Positions 18,706-24,264 of a stretch of DNA of 24,264 nucleotides are shown in pieces. Every line of letters starts with the position of its first letter. Within the stretch, counting starts at the first letter, position 1. The notes beneath the pieces were generated by a model that saw only the letters and a list, made by a program, of their open reading frames with translations, was not told the origin of the DNA and did not search any database. The DNA comes from Bacteroidaceae bacterium (lineage in GTDB: Bacteria; Bacteroidota; Bacteroidia; Bacteroidales; Bacteroidaceae): positions 1 to 24,264 of the forward strand of contig JAEEOD010000335.1 of NCBI GenBank assembly GCA_016284115.1, written 5' to 3'. Position numbers and translations under genes: made by a program.

Positions 18706-19443
18706 ATGAAGAAGTTATTGGTTTCTCAACCCAAGCCAGCTACGGATAAGTCACCGTATTACGATATCGCGGCAAAATATGGTTTAGAGATTGAATTTAA
18801 GCCATTTATTAAGGTAGAAAGATTATCTGCAAAGGATTTCCGTGCACAAAAGATTAACATCTTAGATCACACTGCCATTATCTTTACCTCACGTCATGGT
18901 ATCGACCATTTCTTCCACTTGTGTGAAGATATGCGCATTATCATTCCTGAGACGATGAAGTATTTCTGCGTGGCAGAGAAGATAGCTCTTTACATTCAGA
19001 AGTATGTGCAGTACCGCAAGCGTAAGGTGTTCTATGGTGCTACAGGTAAGTTTGAGGATTTGCTTCCTGCCATTGTGAAGCATAAGAATGAGAAATATTT
19101 CATTCCAATGTCTGATGTACATAATGATGATATCAAGAACATGCTGGATGCTGCTAAGATTCAACACACCGAGGGTGTTATGTATCGTACTATCAGCAAT
19201 GACTTCACCCCAGAGGAGATAGCCCAGTATGACGGTTTTATCTTCTTTAGTCCAGCAGGTATCGCTTCATTGTTGAAGAACGATCCTAATTTCAAGCAGG
19301 GTAATGTGAGGATAGGTACATTGGGTGCCACAACGGCTCAAGCAGTGAAAGATGCTGGCTTACGACTGGATTTCCAGGCGCCAACGGCAGAGGCACCATC
19401 GATGACTGCTGCCCTTGAAAACTTTTTGAAAGAACATTCCTAA
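18706..19443 (+). CDS. hemD: Uroporphyrinogen-III synthase
   Basis: A 245-residue HemD-like protein, which closes and inverts ring D of hydroxymethylbilane to make uroporphyrinogen III, the precursor of haem, sirohaem and cobalamin. HemD is poorly conserved. The support is the two-lobe pattern: an N-terminal lobe with LLVSQPKP and IIFTSRHGIDHFF (near 55-67), a second lobe with GFIFFSPAGIASLLK, and RIGTLGATTAQAVKDAGL with the typical conserved threonines near the C-terminus, together with the location between DUF4271 and rnpA. The ATG at 18706 is chosen over the GTG at 18697. It follows the membrane gene by 17 nt and precedes rnpA by 12 nt. Other haem genes are not in the window. Confidence 0.87.
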   Translation: MKKLLVSQPKPATDKSPYYDIAAKYGLEIEFKPFIKVERLSAKDFRAQKINILDHTAIIFTSRHGIDHFFHLCEDMRIIIPETMKYFCVAEKIALYIQKYVQYRKRKVFYGATGKFEDLLPAIVKHKNEKYFIPMSDVHNDDIKNMLDAAKIQHTEGVMYRTISNDFTPEEIAQYDGFIFFSPAGIASLLKNDPNFKQGNVRIGTLGATTAQAVKDAGLRLDFQAPTAEAPSMTAALENFLKEHS

Positions 19444-19455
19444 AACCAAATATTT

Positions 19456-19884
19456 ATGCCCAACACACTGAAGAAAGTCGAAAGACTTGACCGGAAAAAG
19501 GTGATTGGGAAGATGTTTGTAGGAGGGGCAGGCGCCCGTTCATTTACCGTCTTCCCTCTTCGTGTGGTTTACCTTATGGAGCCTGAGTTGAAGTCTCAGG
19601 CTTCTGTGCTTATATCTGTTTCTAAGCGATATTTCAAACATGCTGTTGATCGTAACCATGTGAAACGTCAGTTGCGAGAGGCTTACAGGTTGAACAAAGC
19701 CCCTTTGTTGCAAGCACTGACTGACCGTGATGTGAAAATGGCTATATCGTTTATCTATCTGAGTGACGAGTTGATGGCAACCACCTTTATCGAGAAACGT
19801 ATGAAGATTGCTTTAGAGAAAATGGTGGAGAAGCTTGATGCAGTACATCCAAACGCTGAGGTTCATGAGGAAAGTGCTGAGTGA
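19456..19884 (+). CDS. rnpA: Ribonuclease P protein component
   Basis: A 142-residue basic protein, the protein subunit of RNase P, which removes 5' leaders from precursor tRNAs. The RNR signature is clear: [16 protein letters not shown] at 63-78, preceded by [13 protein letters not shown]. It is somewhat longer than the usual 110-130 residues, with an acidic C-terminal tail (about 128-142). The yidD start lies within its last 20 nt, the overlap seen in many bacteria. The usual partner rpmH is absent upstream; hemD takes its place. Confidence 0.95.
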   Translation: MPNTLKKVERLDRKKVIGKMFVGGAGARSFTVFPLRVVYLMEPELKSQASVLISVSKRYFKHAVDRNHVKRQLREAYRLNKAPLLQALTDRDVKMAISFIYLSDELMATTFIEKRMKIALEKMVEKLDAVHPNAEVHEESAE

Positions 19885-20086
19885 GATATTGCTATTGCCC
19901 ATCTATTTCTACCAAAAGTTTATATCTCCCTTGATGGGCCCTTCTTGCAGGTTTACACCTACTTGCTCGCAATACGCTGTGGAGGCTATCAAGAAACATG
20001 GTCCATTCAAAGGACTTTATTTAGCAATAAAAAGAATTCTTAGATGCCATCCTTGGGGTGGTTCTGGCTATGATCCCGTACCATGA
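19865..20086 (+). CDS. yidD: Membrane protein insertion efficiency factor YidD
   Basis: A 73-residue YidD, a small protein on the inner face of the cytoplasmic membrane that helps YidC-dependent insertion. The diagnostic motifs are all present: [22 protein letters not shown] with two conserved cysteines, and [14 protein letters not shown] at the C-terminus. The start ATG at 19865 gives the usual N-terminus (an amphipathic helix, [17 protein letters not shown]). Two earlier in-frame starts (19835, 19838) lie deeper in rnpA and are less likely. It overlaps rnpA by 20 nt and its stop overlaps tatD as ATGA. Confidence 0.95.
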   Translation: MRKVLSEILLLPIYFYQKFISPLMGPSCRFTPTCSQYAVEAIKKHGPFKGLYLAIKRILRCHPWGGSGYDPVP

Positions 20087-20718
20087 GCGAATTGATAGAT
20101 ATACATACCCATCATACGGATGGGATACTAGGTGAGGCGATTATCAGCGTAGACCCTCGTCACTTTGTGGCTCAGCCTGGTTGTTGGTATTCGGTAGGAA
20201 TGCATCCCTGGTATATTGACAAGATGACTGAGGAAGAGACAACGCTGGTGGAGAAACTGGCGAGTCATCCACAGGTGCTGGCTATCGGTGAGGCGGGTTT
20301 TGACAGAAACAGAAACTTTGACCATGATTTGCAGATGTCGGTTTTCATGTGGCAAAACTCTTTGTCAGCTTTCATTGACAAGCCTCTAATTATTCACATG
20401 GTGAAATCCGCCGATTTGTTATTATGGGCAAATCAGTTTAAAAAAGACACTTCCTGGATAATTCATGGTTTCCGTGGGAAGCCAATGCAGGCAAAGCAGC
20501 TATTAGATGCAGGAATGTATCTTTCGTATGGTGAGCATTACAATGTGGATGCATTACGCACCACTCCTCTTGACCGTCTGTTTTTGGAAACAGATGAGGC
20601 TACTTGCGGCATTGACCATATATATAATAAGGTGGCAACTGATTTAGAAATGGACTGCAAGGCGTTGAAAGTGCAGGTGAAAAAAAATATTGACTGCGTG
20701 TTTTTCAAAAAAAAATAG
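20083..20718 (+). CDS. TatD family metal-dependent hydrolase
   Basis: A 211-residue TatD-type TIM-barrel hydrolase, a family with DNase activity linked to DNA repair and fragmentation. All metal ligands are readable: His8 and His10 in DIHTH, Glu70 in GEAGFD, His105 in IIHMVKS, His128 in IIHGFRG and Asp171 in LETDE. It is shorter than E. coli TatD (about 260) but of usual size for Bacteroidetes members. The ATG overlaps the yidD stop by 4 nt. The 3' end of the gene is a run of nine A coding for the terminal lysines, immediately before the tyrS promoter region. Confidence 0.92.
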   Translation: MSELIDIHTHHTDGILGEAIISVDPRHFVAQPGCWYSVGMHPWYIDKMTEEETTLVEKLASHPQVLAIGEAGFDRNRNFDHDLQMSVFMWQNSLSAFIDKPLIIHMVKSADLLLWANQFKKDTSWIIHGFRGKPMQAKQLLDAGMYLSYGEHYNVDALRTTPLDRLFLETDEATCGIDHIYNKVATDLEMDCKALKVQVKKNIDCVFFKKK

Positions 20719-20726
20719 TAACTTCG
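20719..20726 (+). promoter_or_regulatory. Weak tyrS -7 box
   Basis: TAACTTCG is a seven-of-eight match to TAnnTTTG, directly after the tatD stop and 33 nt before the tyrS ATG. It is followed by GCAGCCGAAA, which also follows the perfect metK -7 box. No -33 TTTG is visible. Confidence 0.4.
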
Positions 20727-20759
20727 CAGCCGAAAAGAAAATAATATACATAATATACA

Positions 20760-22064
20760 ATGAAAAAGAACTTTGTTGAAGAATTGAAATGGCGTGGTAT
20801 GCTGGCTCAAATCATGCCAGGTACTGAAGAACTGCTTCAGAAGGAAATGGTGACTGCTTACTTGGGTACTGATCCCACGGCAGATTCATTGCACATAGGT
20901 CATTTGTGTGGTATCATGATGCTTAGACATTTCCAGCGTTGTGGCCATAAGCCCATCATCTTGGTGGGGGGCGCTACGGGTATGATTGGCGACCCTTCTG
21001 GCAAGAGCCAGGAAAGAAACTTGTTGGATGCTGAGACACTGTATCATAACCAGGAATGCATCAAGAAGCAGGTAGCTAAGTTCCTCGATTTCGATAGCAA
21101 AGAGCCTAATGCTGCTGAGATGGTGAACAACTACGACTGGATGAAAGACTTTACGTTCTTGGATTTTGCTCGTGAGGTAGGCAAGCACATCACAGTTAAC
21201 TATATGATGGCAAAGGATTCTGTGCAGAAACGTCTGAATGGTGAAGCACGTGACGGTTTGTCTTTTACCGAGTTTACCTATCAGTTGCTGCAAGGTTATG
21301 ACTTCCTGCATCTGTATCAGACCAAACATTGCAAATTGCAGTTGGGTGGCAATGACCAATGGGGTAACATTACTACAGGAACGGAACTGATTCGTCGTAC
21401 CCTGGGTATCGAGAACGAAGCTTTCGCATTGACTTGTCCACTGATTACCAAAGCCGATGGAAAGAAGTTTGGTAAGACAGAAAGCGGTAATATATGGCTT
21501 GACCCCAAGCGCACTACTCCATATAGGTTCTATCAGTTCTGGTTGAATGTAAGCGACGAGGACGCTGAGAAATATATCAAGATTTTTACTAGCTTGGAAA
21601 AAGAAACAATTGATGCTTTGGTAACTGTACATCAGCAGGATCCAGGGCAGCGAGTGTTGCAGAAACGTCTTGCAAAAGAGGTAACCATCATGGTACATTC
21701 CGAGGAAGACTACAATGCAGCTGTTGAGGCTTCAGGCATCTTGTTTGGCAATAATACCCACGATGCATTGATGAAGTTGGATGAAGATACTTTGCTGGCT
21801 GTGTTTGAGGGTGTGCCCCAGTTTGAGGTAGAGCGAGGCTTGTTTACCGAAGGCGTTAAGGCAGTGGATTTGTTTGCTGAGCATAGTAAAGTATTTGCCT
21901 CAAAAGGTGAGATGCGCAAGTTAGTGCAAGGAGGTGGTGTATCAATGAACAAAGAGAAACTTGCTGCCTTTGATCAGTTAGTTACTGAAAAAGATTTGTT
22001 GAATGGTAAGTACTTATTGGTGCAAAGAGGCAAGAAAAATTACTTCCTCCTTTTAGTAAAATAA
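20760..22064 (+). CDS. tyrS: Tyrosyl-tRNA synthetase
   Basis: A 434-residue bacterial TyrRS, which attaches tyrosine to tRNA-Tyr. The class I HIGH motif is at 45-48 (DSLHIGHL), [14 protein letters not shown] at 70-83, the tyrosine-binding [10 protein letters not shown] at 194-203, and the KMSKS-equivalent KFGKT at 236-240. The C-terminal S4-like RNA-binding domain (about 355-434) contains [11 protein letters not shown]. Length is normal for the family. It follows tatD by 41 nt and may have its own promoter while also receiving read-through. No clear terminator follows. Confidence 0.98.
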   Translation: MKKNFVEELKWRGMLAQIMPGTEELLQKEMVTAYLGTDPTADSLHIGHLCGIMMLRHFQRCGHKPIILVGGATGMIGDPSGKSQERNLLDAETLYHNQECIKKQVAKFLDFDSKEPNAAEMVNNYDWMKDFTFLDFAREVGKHITVNYMMAKDSVQKRLNGEARDGLSFTEFTYQLLQGYDFLHLYQTKHCKLQLGGNDQWGNITTGTELIRRTLGIENEAFALTCPLITKADGKKFGKTESGNIWLDPKRTTPYRFYQFWLNVSDEDAEKYIKIFTSLEKETIDALVTVHQQDPGQRVLQKRLAKEVTIMVHSEEDYNAAVEASGILFGNNTHDALMKLDEDTLLAVFEGVPQFEVERGLFTEGVKAVDLFAEHSKVFASKGEMRKLVQGGGVSMNKEKLAAFDQLVTEKDLLNGKYLLVQRGKKNYFLLLVK

Positions 22065-22117
22065 GTGTACTTAACACATTAAAAATAGTTAAAAGCACAA
22101 GTTTTTAGACCCTTACT
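22065..22117 (+). other. 3' flank of tyrS
   Basis: Part of a 325-nt gap (22065-22389) between tyrS and the S41 peptidase gene. This AT-rich part shows only a 4-bp GTGT/ACAC stem and no T-tract terminator. The rest of the gap holds the promoter, small ORF and hairpins listed next. Confidence 0.5.
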
Positions 22118-22149
22118 ATTGCTTAGGTGTATTTTATACACTATATTTG
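22118..22149 (+). promoter_or_regulatory. Promoter of a small intergenic transcript
   Basis: TATATTTG (22142-22149) is a perfect -7 box, with ATTG (22118-22121) 20 nt upstream as a near-consensus -33. The spacer contains the inverted repeat GTGTAT-TTT-ATACAC (22127-22141), which could be an operator. Confidence 0.6.
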
Positions 22150-22214
22150 CAGTATCATATCAGGGATGATGTGAGCCTTGTGTGTAACGAGGTAAAGGCT
22201 GTCAAATTAACTTG

Positions 22215-22283
22215 ATGGCTGCAAGAAAAGAGAAAAAAGTGTATGACAGACTAGGTAAATATTTGGGTCTTTATTCTTTGTGA
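22215..22283 (+). CDS. Putative 22-residue basic microprotein
   Basis: ATG at 22215 to TGA at 22283. The peptide begins MAARKEKKVYDRLGKY and ends in a hydrophobic LYSL. It is lysine- and arginine-rich in the first half, without a signal peptide or membrane segment. Its ATG overlaps the stop of a 14-codon GTG-started frame (22171-22215) as TGATG, which would allow coupled translation. It lies between its own promoter and terminator. No family is recognised. With only 22 codons chance occurrence is quite possible, so the main support is the transcription unit around it. Confidence 0.4.
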   Translation: MAARKEKKVYDRLGKYLGLYSL

Positions 22284-22296
22284 AAAGCGTAAAGAG

Positions 22297-22332
22297 AAAG
22301 AGGATTACTGAAAAGTAGTCCTCTTTTATTTT
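22297..22332 (+). terminator. Terminator of the small transcript
   Basis: A 13-bp stem (22297-22309 with 22314-22326, one G-U wobble) closed by a GAAA tetraloop and followed by TTTTATTTTG. Confidence 0.9.
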
Positions 22333-22342
22333 GTTTGGTGTA

Positions 22343-22383
22343 TAGCCCATAAACACACTGTGTAAAGAAGGGTTTATGGGCTA
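22343..22383. terminator. Perfect 12-bp hairpin at the 3' end of the S41 peptidase gene
   Basis: Arms TAGCCCATAAAC (22343-22354) and GTTTATGGGCTA (22372-22383) pair perfectly around a 17-nt loop. It lies directly after the stop codon of the minus-strand peptidase gene. There is no good T run on the minus strand, so it may act as an mRNA-stabilising 3' stem or a weak terminator. Confidence 0.6.
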
Positions 22384-22389
22384 AGTTTA

Positions 22390-24264
22390 TTATTTGCTGT
22401 CAATCTCTTTCAACAGCTCGTCAACAGCAGCTTTTAGCTGAGTATCCATGCCTTTGACAATGGTTTCAGGAGCATTGGCTACTAGGATATCGGGCTCCAG
22501 CTGACTGTTTTCCAACCAGGTACCTCCTTCTGTGCGATAGCCGATGACTGGCACGCCAAACACCAGAGTGGGGTCTTGCAAGGTTTCCCACATCACACTG
22601 CTCATGGTGCCAGGTACGGGCATACCCACCAACTTGCCAATCTTTTCATGCTGATACACCCAAGGTGTGCCGTGAGCATTGCTATAGTTTGCTTCGCACT
22701 GGAGCATGATGCTCGGTTTGTTCCAACGTCGGCTTGGCATATCGCATGCTTCTTCGCCTCGTATTACCTGTGTCAGGTATTTGCTGCCACTGAACAATAT
22801 CTGGATGTCTTCGTGCAGACGGCCACCGCCGTTGAAACGTGTGTCGATGACGATGCCTTCTTTCTGGTTGAACTTGCCAAGGATGTCTGAATAGATGGTG
22901 CGGTAGCTGCCATCATTCATTGATTCGATGTGAACATAGCCCAGTCGGCCATTCGACCACTTCTCTACGTCAGCAGCACGTTGTTTTACCCAACGCTTGT
23001 AGAGCAGGGCAGTGAGGGCAGACTGCTGGATGGGCAGTACTACCTCGTCCCAGCGCTCTTTGCTCTGTGGATTATAGAGAGATACCAATGTCTTCTTGCG
23101 TGCTTTCCCATTGAGCAGGTTATTATAATTGGTATTCTCGTCGATGACGATGCCATCAATTTTCTCAACGATGATACCTGCCTTGACCTTTGAGCTGGCA
23201 TGATCGAAAGGACCGTTTTCTATTACTTCGTCCACTTTCAGCCCCTTGCCCGTGAAGGTCCAGTCATACAATAAACCGAGTGTAGCTGTTTGGTCGCCAT
23301 TCAAGTTGGGTGAGTAGCGCCCGCCACTATGAGATACATTCAACTCACCGAGCCATTCACTCAACAATTCTTGAAAGTCGTAATTGTTGCTGATATGAGG
23401 TAGGAACTTACGATAGGCGATAGTCATTTTCTCCCAATCTGCGAAAGCGATTTTAGGGTCAAAGAGTCTTACTTTCACTTGTTGATAAACGCGGTTGAAC
23501 ATGTATTCACGTTCAGCTGCCAAGTCGAGTTTCATCTCTGCATTGAAGGAGATTGGCGTCAGCTTGTCACCCTTCGGGTCGAGCTTTTGCATGCGGCCAC
23601 CCAAAACGAAGATGTTCTTTCCTTCATCGTCCATTTGCATTGAACCAGGACCAGTGCCCTTGCTCACCAATTTTGTCTCGTGCTTGCGTAAATCCATTTT
23701 CCATAGGTCATAACCACCTTCAAATGAGGCAAAGTAATATAAGTTCTCGCCATCTTTGTCAATCATCATGCCGTTCATGCTGGATGAGTTTGGCGTTACA
23801 CGAACGATGCGGTCTTCGATGCCCTTCAGTTCAATGTTGATAGGTTTCACCTCGTCTTTTTTCTTGTCATCTTTCTTGTCACCATCTTTTTTATCTTTCG
23901 ATTCATCCTTGCCCTCAGCTTTTTTCTGCTCTTTCTCTAATTCTTTTTGCAACTCATAGTCTTCTTTGCTGAGGCGGTACTTGTCGTAGGCGTCTTGATT
24001 TACGAATACCATCAAGGCATCGTCTTGTGAACCCCAAGAAGCATGACTACGCATACCATAGCGATTGCTCTGAAATAGGATAGCATTACCTCCCATCACC
24101 CACATAGGGCTTCCGTCTATATAACCACTGTTGGTAAGGTTGGTAATGGCGCCACCATTGGCACTAACTAAGCCTATGTCTGCGTATGGGTCGCGTTTGT
24201 TTCCGATAAACTCAATGTCAAACCATTTGCTATCAGGAGACCAGTCGTAACTGAAACCGCCTGA
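22390..24264 (-). CDS. Tricorn-type S41 family peptidase, N-terminus cut by window edge
   Basis: The frame is open from the right edge (24264) to the stop at 22390, giving about 624 residues of C-terminal sequence; the true start lies outside. Counting from the Met at 24105: the end of a beta-propeller of WD40/PD40 type (to about 190, with ENLYYFASFEGGYDLWKM), a helical domain with SerHis at 258-259 (NVSHSGG), a PDZ-like domain (about 275-345), and the S41 catalytic core with nucleophile Ser475 (ANYSNAHGT) and Glu526 (RTEGG). These match tricorn Ser-His, Ser and Glu. Tricorn-like peptidases degrade oligopeptides; Bacteroidetes homologues are usually exported, but no signal can be seen here. 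A lysine/aspartate-rich linker is at 51-88. Confidence 0.9.
   Translation of the reverse strand, partial: SGGFSYDWSPDSKWFDIEFIGNKRDPYADIGLVSANGGAITNLTNSGYIDGSPMWVMGGNAILFQSNRYGMRSHASWGSQDDALMVFVNQDAYDKYRLSKEDYELQKELEKEQKKAEGKDESKDKKDGDKKDDKKKDEVKPINIELKGIEDRIVRVTPNSSSMNGMMIDKDGENLYYFASFEGGYDLWKMDLRKHETKLVSKGTGPGSMQMDDEGKNIFVLGGRMQKLDPKGDKLTPISFNAEMKLDLAAEREYMFNRVYQQVKVRLFDPKIAFADWEKMTIAYRKFLPHISNNYDFQELLSEWLGELNVSHSGGRYSPNLNGDQTATLGLLYDWTFTGKGLKVDEVIENGPFDHASSKVKAGIIVEKIDGIVIDENTNYNNLLNGKARKKTLVSLYNPQSKERWDEVVLPIQQSALTALLYKRWVKQRAADVEKWSNGRLGYVHIESMNDGSYRTIYSDILGKFNQKEGIVIDTRFNGGGRLHEDIQILFSGSKYLTQVIRGEEACDMPSRRWNKPSIMLQCEANYSNAHGTPWVYQHEKIGKLVGMPVPGTMSSVMWETLQDPTLVFGVPVIGYRTEGGTWLENSQLEPDILVANAPETIVKGMDTQLKAAVDELLKEIDSK

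Larger units (their letters stand above)
22155..22332 (+). ncRNA. Candidate small RNA or microprotein mRNA (about 175 nt)
   Basis: The stretch is bounded by a promoter (22118-22149) and a strong terminator (22297-22332), and lies outside all annotated genes. The start is estimated a few nt after the -7 box. It includes a 22-codon ORF (22215-22283) and an AGCCTT (22174-22179) / AAGGCT (22195-22200) hairpin. It does not look like tmRNA, 6S or SRP RNA as far as I can judge by eye. Confidence 0.5.

Noticed and set aside
20886..21698. 270-codon open frame antisense to tyrS
   Set aside because: It lies wholly opposite a strongly conserved tyrS and its translation shows no family motif; it is a codon-bias shadow.
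22155..22332. 6S RNA, tmRNA or SRP RNA identity for the small transcript
   Set aside because: The 5' and 3' ends do not pair as in 6S, there is no tRNA-like domain or resume codon arrangement, and no SRP tetraloop domain was recognised.
23842..23955. Frameshift or sequencing error in the lysine-rich tract
   Set aside because: The frame stays open on both sides with recognisable tricorn-like sequence, so the tract is a genuine linker.

Overview
The window looks like a chromosomal segment of a Bacteroidales bacterium, most likely Prevotella or a close relative. Four things support this. Most genes lack Shine-Dalgarno sequences. Many are preceded by the Bacteroidetes-type promoter TTTG-N19/20-TAnnTTTG. 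The gene order metK / DUF4271 / hemD / rnpA / yidD / tatD / tyrS is typical of the group. The genes are mainly housekeeping mixed with secreted carbohydrate-active enzymes. No rRNA, CRISPR array, transposase or phage gene was seen.

Layout. 1-2714 (minus): rnhB, then two tandem secreted CE1-type esterases (the second runs off the left edge). 2866-6218 (plus): three tandem paralogous xylose-isomerase-like TIM-barrel proteins with twin-arginine signal peptides, each followed by its own hairpin. 6344-8494 (plus): gpmI and a cysteine-rich DUF3109 protein, separated by a GC-rich double-hairpin element. 8614-11147 (minus): gyrB, rpsT and tRNA-Glu. 11289-13220 (plus): recO and a third CE1-type esterase. 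13291-14958 (minus): a DjlA-like TerB/J-domain protein and a short-chain dehydrogenase that looks foreign. 15368-22064 (plus): a compact run of metK, an arginase-fold protein, a LOG-family protein, a DUF4271 membrane protein, hemD, rnpA, yidD, tatD and tyrS, with start/stop overlaps at many junctions. 22065-22389: an intergenic segment that appears to hold a self-contained small transcription unit. 22390 to the right edge (minus): a tricorn-type S41 peptidase, cut by the window end.

How the genes work together. The three esterases probably remove feruloyl or other acyl groups from plant polysaccharide. The TIM-barrel triplet may process sugars in the periplasm, but its substrate is unknown. 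The metK-to-tyrS block joins SAM synthesis, tetrapyrrole synthesis, tRNA 5' processing, membrane-protein insertion and tyrosyl-tRNA synthesis. It looks like a growth-linked operon.

Most interesting places. (1) The promoter / 22-codon ORF / terminator unit at 22118-22332, an unannotated small RNA or microprotein. (2) A 17-bp-arm imperfect palindrome overlapping a 14-nt direct repeat with 22-nt period, between the divergent SDR and metK genes. (3) The SDR gene, with a strong Shine-Dalgarno and a palindrome at its promoter. (4) Loss of the lipobox cysteine in one member of the Tat TIM-barrel triplet. I could not run any search, so family names rest on motif recognition.
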